Below, piece after piece: positions 35,813 through 46,000 of a DNA stretch of 64,000 bases; position 1 is the stretch's first letter, and every line of letters starts with the position of its first letter. The position numbers and the translations under genes were made by a program. The stretch comes from Pomacea canaliculata (Eukaryota > Mollusca > Gastropoda > Architaenioglossa > Ampullariidae), in contig NC_037597.1 in the NCBI RefSeq assembly GCF_003073045.1, positions 1,133,501-1,197,500 of the forward strand, in the 5' to 3' direction. The notes beneath the pieces are model-generated. The model worked only from the letters and a program-made list of their open reading frames with translations, ran no database searches and was not told the origin of the DNA.

Positions 35813-36286
35813 ATGGATGACATTGTTGAAAAAGACAGAACCAACCTTACACCTAAAAATGTTGAAGCCATTGGGTTTATTGAGTATGATTTAAGGGCCA
35901 GAGGACTCAGAGCCATACAGATGGTCCCCAGTGACCAAATGATAAAAAATGTGATTTCTGCACATGCATCATATACAGTGCATTTGGAAAGAGAGGCTCA
36001 TCTGGCTAAAAAAAAACAAACAAAACAGGACACTGTTTGCCAGAATGCTGTCCAAAAAAGGAAGTTGGAGGACTGCATCAGCTTCCAGCCGACTAAGAAG
36101 CAGCAGTTACCTCATCCAGCAACTGAGCCATCAACACAGACAGCTAAGAGACCAACAGAAACCACACAGCCTGCCAACATAGTAACTGGACAAATTGACA
36201 TTTTGACAAATACCCATGAAAAGTCTGCTCCCAGAATGTCAGGGAGACCAGTGCAAACATCAATCACTGGATTTTTAAAAAAATAA
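35813..36286 (+). CDS. hAT-transposase-derived small protein with PIP-box-like C-terminus
   Basis: An open frame of 157 aa from ATG, open further upstream without ATG to 35747. The N-terminal part DRTNLTPKNVEAIGFIEYDL resembles the end of the hAT C-terminal dimerisation region (R..L.PENVE.L.FL...L). A lysine-rich, probably nuclear middle (KKKQTK, QKRKLED, PTKKQQ) follows. The protein ends RPVQTSITGFLKK: Gln148, Ile151 and Phe154-Leu155 fit a PCNA-interacting (PIP) box QxxIxxFF, except that the last aromatic is Leu. It may be the tail of a decayed transposase or a domesticated remnant. No complete transposase was found upstream. Partner binding is inference. Confidence 0.5.
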   Translation: MDDIVEKDRTNLTPKNVEAIGFIEYDLRARGLRAIQMVPSDQMIKNVISAHASYTVHLEREAHLAKKKQTKQDTVCQNAVQKRKLEDCISFQPTKKQQLPHPATEPSTQTAKRPTETTQPANIVTGQIDILTNTHEKSAPRMSGRPVQTSITGFLKK

Positions 36287-36339
36287 GAAGTGTTAGGTTT
36301 TGGTGGGTATTAGAGTTTTTACTTGTTTTTATTTGCCTT

Positions 36340-37085
36340 ATCAAAATTAAATGTAGATAAGACAGAAGAGATAGGCATAGACTTTAGGAAAATAAAATTT
36401 TGTTTTATTGTGTACCTGTTGAGACAGTTAACTCCTTCAGGTACGTAGGCTGTTTTTGATTGCAGGCTAAAATGGGATGTAAACATGATCAGCATGTGTA
36501 CCTTCAATAGCTGAATAGTTTTTCAGTCAGCACAGCAACATTGAGCTGTTTTTATCAGTCATTTATTGAAAGTCTTTCACTTTTTTCCTTCATATGCTGG
36601 TTTTACAGTTTTCTGTCCATGATATGAACAGTTTGAACATACTGTCCATATTTTTCTAAGGTAATTGGTGTTAAGCACAGAAATTTGGATTCCTTTTTAT
36701 GATCAGCAAATTGTCAGAAAAGTTTACAGCATTTGTCCATACCAAAACATGTCCTAGCAGGAGAATTTGTTATATTGAGTTCAGGCAGGCAAACATACTA
36801 AGCCTATATGCAAAAGCAATAGGGACTTGAAATGGTTTACATCCTCTGCAGTCCACATGCTCAACCATAGATTATAGATTAATTGTCAGTTGTATGTGTG
36901 CATGGGTGTGTGATATAGGTGTACCTTAAGAATGTTTTATATATAAGAATGCACGTTCTTATAATGCACCACTCACCTAATATTGTAACTAGCAGTTTTT
37001 TTTAAACTTTTGTAACAGAACACACTTCCCAAGTTATAATTGCCCATTAGGGTTAATAAAGTTGGACATTTGTCATTGTTAACTA
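36340..37085 (+). mobile_element. Degraded LINE 3' end (CR1/Rex1-like), older copy
   Basis: Begins with a reverse-transcriptase signature NVDKTEEIGIDFR (about 36345-36384) and continues parallel to the copy at 41342-41905: both contain tttattgaaagtctt- or tttattgagagtctt-type sequence, atgctggtttt and gtcctagcaggagaatttg versus gtgctagcgggagaatttg. Both end aattgccc-tt-gggttaataaagt. Here the frame is broken by many changes, so this copy is older. Confidence 0.78.
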
Positions 37086-37225
37086 CTAAAGACATTGTAT
37101 GACTTATGTGTGTTATGTATGTGAAAAACGTGAAACGCGTATGCAACCATGTGTCATAAAACGTTATATGCATATGCTCTAGTAATACATGGCTCTTGAA
37201 AAATCTTCAGTCCCAGGAAAATTTC

Positions 37226-37290
37226 TGGCTCCCACCCATGTGGATCGAAACCTCTGGGCAGTTCTAAACCTCTGGCTATAGTCTGCGCAT
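37226..37290. repeat. Single arm end of the 32.5-kb palindrome family
   Basis: ggatcgaaacctctgggcag and ggctatagtctgcgcatgcg align with the outer 55 bp of the palindrome at 32302, without an inverted partner nearby. Confidence 0.7.
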
Positions 37291-37359
37291 GCGTGGCGCC
37301 TACAATGCTCTGTTATCAGGACAAGCGTCAACCTGACAAAACTTCTGTTAGATCATGGT

Positions 37360-37564
37360 AAGGTGACCAGACGTCCCGCTTTTGACCTCGTGTCCCGCCT
37401 GCTAATCGGGCGGGACGCCCAATGTCCCGCTTTTTGGCTTTCTGGCAAGTCCATCAAATGTCCCGGTTGTCTTTAAAAATCACTTTTTTCGGCGTTCTTT
37501 GACGGTGACGACACCATCATCGGCACGTGTCCCGCTTTCGCCCCAGAAACGTCTGGTCACCTTA
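37360..37564. mobile_element. hAT-type MITE with perfect 8-bp target duplication
   Basis: A 205-bp element. The left end AAGGTGACCAGACGT is repeated inverted at the right (ACGTCTGGTCACCTT). Identical ATCATGGT octamers flank it (37352-37359 and 37565-37572). A half-copy lies at 35222-35298. Confidence 0.9.
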
Positions 37565-37572
37565 ATCATGGT

Positions 37573-38352
37573 GAAGATGCCAACAAAACATCTGGCTATC
37601 CAAAAAGATTTTCTGGCTGGGATGTAGGAGACGAGAAGCTCAGAGATGTAATCAGGATGCAGAGAAGGAAGGAGAGGAGTGACATTATCCTAGCACTGAG
37701 CACACCACGTGTTTAGGTTTCTCTAAAGCTGCCTTCAAGTCCCTTCTCTTCCGCCCTGAAGCACAAGTTTGGTCTTTAAGGAAAAGGACAAAGTATTTTT
37801 GAAATCTTGCATATGGGTAGCCGCACTTTATCCTCCACCTCACAGTCAACATAAGCATAAAAAACATACCCGTGAAAAACAGCCTCCCACCTAACCGTAG
37901 ATGAAAGAATAGTCCTTTGGATTTTTGTATAATAACTACCCGCCGACACAAACAAGCGCATATATGTATATATGTTTCCACACTCTACTCCATTTACAAG
38001 TTGCCTGCACATTTGAAGTGCTGTCTTGAATATTGTTTTTACATATTATCTTAATTTGGTTGTTTGTTTTACTGCTTTTGTAGTTTGTGGATGGATGTGC
38101 TTGATAATTGATTTCTGCTAAGTGATTATAATACTGTAACTTACTTTTGTTCCAGGCAAAGCCTCACAGTTTCACTACAATGGTTGAAGTGCAGTTTCAG
38201 TTCTCTAAAAACTTTCTCTGTGTCACTCTGTGAATGCCAAAAAGTAGCTCAAGTAGCCCAGGCTCATTAAAATACTCGTACTGTGTTTACCACCTGAAAA
38301 GAACTCGAAAGAAAAGTGCCGGTTAATTTCCTGAGAAAGGGTTTCAATCTGA
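37573..38352. other. Spacer and probable 5'UTR of the ankyrin/SOCS gene
   Basis: A possible acceptor ttttgttccag at 38156 could begin the exon that contains the start codon. No coding sequence recognised. Confidence 0.4.
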
Positions 38353-39889
38353 ATGGCTGCAGCAATCAGTTCAGATAGTGCTTGCCTCTTGTGTCAGTGT
38401 ATACAAGCAGGCGACTTAGAGAGTGTTAGAAAATGCCTAACGGATGCACCTCACCTGTGCACGTGCACTAAAATGATGGAGTCCGCGCATGACTGCTGCT
38501 TTACCCTGGCGGTGATGAGAGGAAATGCGCACCTGGCGGAACTTCTGTCAGATCACAGTAAAGACATTGATCAACTGTATGGAGACAACAACCAGGAGTC
38601 ACTTCTTCATCTGGCTATCCGAGAAGACGATGAAGAAATGGTGAAAGTGTTAATTCACTTTAGGGCCAACCTCAACAAAGCTAGCACTAAAGGTTTTACT
38701 CCTCTGGGGCTGGCCGTGAACCTTAGTCAGCCCAGAGGAACTGCAATTGCAAAAATGCTGGTGAAAGCAGGAGCTTCTCCTTATACGAAAACTGCCATTC
38801 CGTGCAATCGATACGCAAAGTTTGCACCTTTACATATTGCCTGTTTAAACGGGAATTTTGAATTTGTGAAGTTCCTTGTGGAGGAGATATTCACACAAAG
38901 TAGTAAAATCTTTAGAGATTATTGTAAAGAAACATCATCAGAAATAGTAACTCCATCTTCAACCCTGAATGAACCTGACAACAAGCAAATGGTGCTAGTC
39001 GAAGAGAAAGATAACAGCATGACTTCCAAGTCACGAAGGAAGGCAAAACACAAAAGCCGTGCACAAAGATTGAAGCACTTGTTAAATCAGGCCACTGGGG
39101 ATGGTTCGACACCACTTTTCATGGCTGTTTGCAGCAGACACCTCCAGATGGTTGAATATTTGATAAAAGCAGGCGCTGAACCTCATTTCGCCTGTTTGCC
39201 TGGCAACCTTTTTCATGCTGCTGTACAGAGTAGGAGCCTGCATGTCGTAAAGAAAAGCTTTGAAATGGGTTGCGATGTCAACCACAGAAACTCTGATGGT
39301 GACACTCCCCTTCACCGGGCGACTTTCATGAATCTTCCAGAAGTATGTGAACTTCTGCTGACAGGGGGTGCTGAGCTGAATACTCCAGGCGGGTTTGGTC
39401 GCACACCTCTCTTTAACAGTATGATTATGACCTATAACACAACTGGAGCAATCCTGATACAGCATGGAGCTGATTTTAATACCGTCGACTTCATGTAAGT
39501 TTGAACTAAAGTTCATCATTTTGTGTTTATATGAATTACTTGTTTATATTATTGATAAACACATAAGCAGCATAAATAACAAGCTGTTCATGCTTATTTG
39601 AATAGTTAGACTGAATGGTTTGGATGTAGAATTACCAAGCTTATTGTCGGTTACATAGCTTTATGATTTTTTTTTTTTTTCTGTTTGCAGCAAATCAGCA
39701 GCTCTCGACCGGTGTCTCAGAAACGATGAGACCACGATGAAGTTCCTCCTTCTGGCTGGAGCACGCATCACAACAGAGATATTCACTGAACGCTCTTATA
39801 AATCCCTCGTCAAAGTTAACCCAACCATGTCGTCATGGATACGGGAATACATCACCCAGCCTTGGTCACTCAGGCTCTCTGTGTTTTAA
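38353..39889 (+). CDS. Ankyrin-repeat protein of ASB type, SOCS box displaced by a one-base shift
   Basis: Two exons, 38353-39494 and 39691-39889 (donor CAT|GTAAGT, acceptor TTTGCAG), giving 446 aa as read. About eight ankyrin repeats are visible (typical G.TPL..A.......V..L...GA), with a basic, serine/lysine-rich insert at about 200-248 (SKSRRKAKHKSRAQRLKHLL). As read, the protein ends ...YITQPWSLRLSVF. In the -1 frame the DNA continues without stop to 40002 and encodes ALCVLKIRNQLID then SILWRIEAL and NPVKDLLFL, a clear SOCS-box pattern (SL..LC...IR..L...I..L..P..LKD.L). A one-base indel just after PWSL therefore separates ankyrins and SOCS box; it is either real or a sequencing error. ASB proteins are substrate receptors of Cullin-5 ubiquitin ligases. 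The start ATG is the first in frame. Confidence 0.85.
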
Positions 39890-40002
39890 AGATCCGAAAT
39901 CAGCTGATCGATGTCAGCAATGGCAGGAGCATCTTATGGAGGATTGAGGCTCTTGAAATCTCCAATCCTGTCAAAGACTTGCTGTTTCTTAGAGGCTTTT
40001 AA

Positions 40003-40932
40003 ACAATTTATTCCTAAACTGTTTCTGTTTGAAGAAGATGGAAGATTCGTTAATTCTCTTTAGACGCCACATTCAAATTAGATGGACAATTCTTTTACAT
40101 GAAATATCATTGCCTTTAACGAAAGTATTTCTTTTTAAGATATGCAATATGAAATATGTTTATTTATTAAATGACAAACGTTTTGGCATCTTACTAGACA
40201 GCATTGTCTAATCCAGCGATAGTTTGTGAATACAAGCAAGAGAGATAATGACATCCAGTTTCCTTTGGGTGTGTGACAATAACATCAGGATGAGAATCTG
40301 AGTTTAGAAATTTCCTTCCACTTCCCTCCTTTATGCATAAAGATGGAGATGGGAAAAATGTGAAACTCCAAACTGCAGAGGCTGTTAGTGTTGCCTAATA
40401 AATGCAATAATAGTAGGTTTACATTTCCTTGAAGTGTGACTATTTAAGTCTACTGTGTCAAGAAATTGGCTATCGAATGGTGACAAAAGTCTGCATAACC
40501 CTGTGCACCAAAGTCTGAATAGCCATGTGTGTAAAAAGCTTCTTTTTTCATAATTCTGCTGGATGTACATCATTTCTTTTGAATTTGGGACAGACTGAGG
40601 TGGGAAATGTTGATTTCTTTTTAATACACTTTTTCATAAGTTTGTTTAGTCCACCCATTTTTCATAGCTTTATTTTTAAATAGTCTGGAAAATGAAGTTA
40701 TTTCATGCTTTCAAAAAAAAAAAAAGGATTGTTGTTGTTATCAGTCTTACCTATAACCGTTACCTATACACTTTTTTACGATCATCTTTCATTCTTTTTC
40801 CTTTGCGTGTGCGTGCGTACGTGTTGCTACTGTTGTCTTTACACCTTTACCAGTATAGTCCCCTTCACTGTGAATTCCCAGTCCTTGTATAATGTCTACA
40901 CTGTAATATCTACATGGTCCTAAAACATTGTT
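40003..40932. other. 3'UTR and spacer after the ankyrin/SOCS gene
   Basis: AT-rich with no gene. A short poly(A) run lies at 40711-40725. Confidence 0.45.
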
Positions 40933-41325
40933 ATGTAGGGACCTAACCCGAGCCTTGTGACTGGCCACCTGATCATGTGACTTAATCTCCAACCCACATG
41001 GCTTTGTACACCAACTCATAATTATCTTATCTACGTCAATGGCTTTGTACACCAACTAACATCCTATATACGTGTAGGCTTTGTACACACACATCTCAGG
41101 TCAGAGTGAGTTATTGTGAGCATCTGCGGCGCTTGAATAAAGGGAACATTGAGCTTTGGCTGGCGTGCTGCTTGGTGTGAATCCCGCAGGCTGATTCTCG
41201 TGCTGTGTACATTGTTGTAGTTAACGATAAACATCGATGTTTAAATGTCAGTCGATTGTTTTGAGCTCTGACTTCACTTCCACTATATTCACATAGGGAT
41301 ACACAAGCCATTTTTGGACTCTAAA
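40933..41325 (+). repeat. Interspersed repeat with LTR-like features, copy 1
   Basis: The sequence from gggacctaacccgagccttg to ggatacacaagccattttt is matched collinearly by 49838-50140. Both have an AATAAA site in the middle (cgcttgaataaag / cgcttcaataaag) and aacgataaacatcgatgttt-type sequence to its right. A solo LTR is possible, but clean ends and a target duplication were not seen. Confidence 0.65.
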
Positions 41326-41341
41326 CACAGAACACATTGTC

Positions 41342-41905
41342 AAACGTGGCCAGCAAAGAATGTACCTTTTGCGGAAGTTAACTAGCTTCTCCGTTAGCAG
41401 AGCAATTTTAGGTCGTTTTTACCAATCTTTTATTGAGAGTCTTTTATCCTTCTCATTTGTATGCTGGTTTCGTAATCTTTCTGTTCATGATAGGAACAGT
41501 TTGAATAGTATTGTCAACATCTGTTCCAAGATAATTGGTATTAAGCAGAGGGACTTGACTTCCTTCTGTGATCAACAACTAATTAGGAAAGCTTCCCGCA
41601 TTCTGTCCATACCTGAGCATGTGCTAGCGGGAGAATTTGTTTTATTAAGCTCCGGTAAACGCCATGCCATGCCAGTATGCAAAACTAATAGGCATCTAAA
41701 ATCTTTTGTGCCATCCGCAGTCCAGCTACTCAATCACACATAAACTATCAGCGGTGTGTGTGTGTGATGGGTAGGTGTGTGTGTGTTTTTTTTTCCCTCC
41801 ATATACATATATTTTGGACACAGGGCACAGCTCCCATGTTTAAATTGCCCGTTGGGGTTAATAAAGTCTGTTGTTATTGTTTGTTATTGTTATTGTTAGT
41901 TGTTT
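41342..41905 (+). mobile_element. LINE 3' end (CR1/Rex1-like), younger copy
   Basis: A frame that stays open for about 130 aa (to 41743) encodes the C-terminal end of a non-LTR reverse transcriptase: GQQRMYLLRKLTSF, FYQSFIESLLSFSFVCWF, NSLNSIVNICSKIIG and a final NRHLKSFVPSAVQLLN. It is followed by a short 3'UTR ending ggggttaataaagtctgttg and a TTATTGT-type simple tail. The 5' truncation is typical of LINE insertion. Same family as 36340-37085. Confidence 0.85.
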
Positions 41906-42094
41906 CTTCGTAATTTATTTTTGCCAGCAGTCAACACCAATCAGAGAGAATGAATGACAGTTGGGATTATTCGGACGCTGACAGTCTGCATTTTTCGTGG
42001 TTGTGACAAACTGCTACTTGAGCACGAGAACTGCAGACTTGCAACACCCGAGTAAGTTGACCTGTCTCTGTGACAAGAGTGCGCGAAGGCGGGA

Positions 42095-42150
42095 TTTGTT
42101 TGTTTGTTTGTTTGTTTGTTTGTTTGTTTGTTTGTTTGTTTGTTTGTTTG
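42095..42150. repeat. (TTTG)n microsatellite
   Basis: About 13 TTTG units followed by three CTTG units. Confidence 0.95.
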
Positions 42151-43018
42151 CTTGCTTGCTTCTCGTATCTCATATCGGTATTAGTGAAATAAGCTGGAGG
42201 GAGAGGTCACAAGCAGCAAAAGGTTGAGAAACGCGGATGTATGGGTTGTGTGTGTAAGCCAAAGAACATACTGATGTACTGTACTAATCGACCTTTCTGG
42301 ATCAGCTGGTTGTCGCACACACTTCACAATGTTTTCTGTAATACACTCTTCGCCACAGAGGGACGAGGAAGCCATGATACAACTGAGAGTTTGCGCTCAC
42401 AGAACTCAGACGAATGTTCGACATTCGGCCATGAAGCTCATTGATAGAATGTCTTCTCTTCGTCGTCAAGGTAACGACCGTATTTATGAATGAGATTGGC
42501 GTCACCTACGCGTGCGTGTGACAAAATAATGACGTCACTTTGCTAGATACCGAGATAGTGACGTGACGTCATGCCTGCGAGCGTGACGTCGACGATCAGT
42601 TGTGTTGGCCACGGAGCGAAAGAAGGAGAGAGGACGGGACACGAACCAGTAAGCGTGTCTTTGACACTACCAGACGCTGCTAGAGGATGAGGGCATTCTG
42701 TCAACAAGATGTGAGCATCATGGACGAACCAGTCTTACAGGGAATCCAGTAAATCACCGAGGAAAGACATTTTTAGGAAGAGCTAGGTGGCCGAGAAACT
42801 CAACGGGCGCAGATACTTACAAAAGACATTTCTGGCTGAATGCCGCTCTCACGGGAAACGAATCAACAAGGAAAGTTTGCTTCAAAGGAAAGGATTACAG
42901 GAAACTAGGCAGGAGCCAGGCTACAGACGTTCGCAACAATTTAACTCTCAGGTTGGAAGTTCACGAAGAGCAGACCGTGCAGCACCTCGTTGGTGCTTCG
43001 GTCCAAGACAGCCTTGGG
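42151..43018 (+). other. Upstream region and 5'UTR of the KLHL10-like gene
   Basis: The frame of the KLHL10-like exon stays open upstream to 42665 but contains no ATG before 43019, so this part is treated as 5'UTR or an unrecognised upstream coding part. CRE-like tgacgtca lies at 42531-42538. Confidence 0.45.
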
Positions 43019-46000
43019 ATGGAAGAGTATTCCAGCGAGATGGGGCAACACCTGGACAACCTGCGCAAGGCCGGGCTCTTCTGTGACGTTGAAATCGTGC
43101 TGCCAGCCGACAACAAGCGCCTGCACGTCCATCGCAACATACTGGCCAGCTGCAGCCGCTACTTCCGGTCCCTCTTCACGTCTGTCATGGCCGGCTCAGG
43201 ACAGATAGAGGTGCAGCTACCAGGTACAAAATGTTGTGGCAGTTTTGCTTCACCCTACCTTCTCGCCTGCTTGTTACATTTGAGGGTGTTGTAGATGGCC
43301 CAATCCTTCTACCATAAGAAAAGTCAAGTAGTGTTTCCTCAAAAATAGTTCTTGCTCCGTTTGTTACATTTCCCACTCGTTTCGAAAGTGAATATCAACT
43401 TCACATTCGTGTACTTGAATACAAAAATACCGACATAATTCACACTTCCAGAACTTATAAATGAAACCTGCCTATCGATCTGTAAAGGAATAAATTTTCA
43501 TCAATGGGGTCCCCAGCAGAGAACTCCGCCCACCTTTGTCACGTTAAATGCAAATAGCGGGGCATCTGCCAGAACTATGGTCATCTATGACATCATGACC
43601 TTTGAACCCCCGATTGGATGCCAAGAACTCTTTCATACGTCTCTTTTGCTTGTGGTTGAAATCTTATATATTTTCTTACTTATATGTGACATTTTTTTTA
43701 TTAAAAATTTGTCAGTTTTTCTCATTACATGTCTTTGTGCGAAGTGTCATCATTTCTGCTGTCTGACAGGTGTGACATTTGCCGACATGGAGGCTATACT
43801 ACAGTATGCCTACCTGCAGCAAGCTCGTCTGACGCCGGACAACATAGAGTCAGTGATGTTCACTGCTGACCGCCTCAACGTACTGGGTCTCCTCAAGCAG
43901 TGCACGGACTTCCTGGCGACTCACCTGAGCCACGAGAACGCAGTGGGCATCCTGAAGATCGCCAGGCACCTTCACTGCAGGTCACTGCCTCATTGTCACT
44001 TCAGGTCACTGTGTGTCACTGCGTCATTGCAGGTCACTGGGCCTCACTGCTCGTCATTAGCTCTCACTGTCATTGCAGGTCACTGGCTGTCAGTCTTTCT
44101 GGGTGACGATGACGACGACGGGAAGGGAGGAGGAAATAAAAGCAAGCTGATAAAATATTAGGTCATTAAGATGATGACGTCATAGGTGAATGTTTGAAAT
44201 ACTCGATGTCTCTCCCTGTTGGCTCTGACCTGACCTTGTGACCTCGCTGTGTCCGCAGGCAGCTGGAGGGGAAGGCGCTGCGTTACGTGCTGGTGCACTT
44301 CCTGCAGGTGGCGCAGCACAGCGCCGAGTTCCAGCTCTTAACAGATGATGACCTTGTCGGGCTTTTCAAGGCCGACGACCTCAATATTCGAAGTGAGGAC
44401 GACGCGTGCAGAGTGAGTCCCGCCCACTAAAGTCTCTCTCGTTCACTCACCTCATCCACAGATGGAGAGGTTACGTGTGTGAATGTTTGCAAGTGAACCA
44501 ACATGTCTGCAATTCCCGGCGTGTGTGTTTTGGCTTGCTGTTGATTTGATGCAGGGAGACTGACATTTTCGCTTTGCTATTTTTTGGACTTATCTGTCTT
44601 CCTTTCTTTCTGTCCAGCCAGGAAGTAGCCGAACCTTCCTGGCATGTTAGGTATTAATCCCGGAGCCTGTGTTCTGGTGAGCAGCCTGACTCATAAGCGA
44701 TATCGTTGATCCCTCTTGTAATTTTGCTCACCCAGGCCATGCTCCAGTGGGTAGCTTACCGGCCTGAGACTCGTTCCTGCAGCTACCCGCGCCTGCTGGG
44801 GGCCCTCCGACTCGGGCTGGTCAGCAGAGCGACTATTGAAGACACGCTGCTCAGTGACCAGCTACTCACGGAGAACCCCGTGGCCAGGGAGCTTGTGCAG
44901 AGAGGTGAGTCGCACTGCCAGCGGTCATGAAGCTGGCTTACTCACTCTAGATACATCTGCCCTCGGCAGTTAAATGACGTGGTCAAGCCTCTCAGGCCTT
45001 CCCAGACTTCTAGTCAACGGGTAAGTTATAAAGTCTTTTAGTGTACACGTGGTCCAAGATAATGTCAAAACAGCAGAGATCATCCTTAGTCTAATTTAAC
45101 ATAAGCGAACAACGATGACTGCGCACCCTACCGGCAGGTTCCAGAGAGGATGCTTAAAAGGGTTACTTGAATCTAAAGAGAAAAAAAAAAAGGTTGAAAG
45201 AAGGAATATTCATTGGTGAGTGGAACGTACGCACATTACACCAGTCCGGCAAAGTGAAACAACAGTGCACTTCACGTTTTGGCTGATGGCCGGTCCAAAG
45301 ACACAGGCCGTACTTTGCCCTCCCCTGCTCTAGGTACATCTGAGTCAGACATGAATACAAACTCTTGTCGAGCGCTCCCGTGTCCGACAAGCCGCGCCCT
45401 CTGCCACAGGGTAAAGGTTATTGCCCATCACCTAAGGGACTGAGGCTGATGTCCGTTTCTGTGCTGACGTAACAGGGCTGAGCCTCAGCATGCAGCGCGA
45501 GAACCAGGGCAGCGACTTTCTGGCGGAGCATGCGCTGTCGGTGCCGATGTTGCGACCACGTGTGCCGGCCGACGTACTCTTCGTGCTCGGGGGCTGGTCA
45601 CGTGACGGTGTCTGCTCCATCATGGAGACCTACGACGACCGGGTGAATCGCTGGTACAAGGTACTTATCGCATTGAGAGTGACGAGTAAAGGCTTTTCCA
45701 GGTGCTTAATCACGTGTCGTGACGTGTAGGGAGAGAGTCGGGGGAGGGGATGTGATAGCAACGGGACTTCCACCCTGATCTTCAAGCCCACGTGGTGGTG
45801 AGAAGGGAAGCGAGATTGTGGAAATGAGAGAGTGAAAACTGGCTGAGGGCACGAAACTGTTCGAACATTTATTATGCTAATTTAACTAAATGCCACTCAC
45901 ACAAATCTGTTCTTTTGCCTCCTCCTCATCATCACTGTTATCATCATCCTCTTCACCATCAGCAGCAAGAAGCAATCTGTTACCACTGGGACCACTTTCT

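Noticed and set aside
42665-43018. Longer N-terminus of the KLHL10-like protein
   Set aside because: The frame is open but contains no ATG, and the sequence is not BTB-like; the start was set at the ATG just before the BTB fold.
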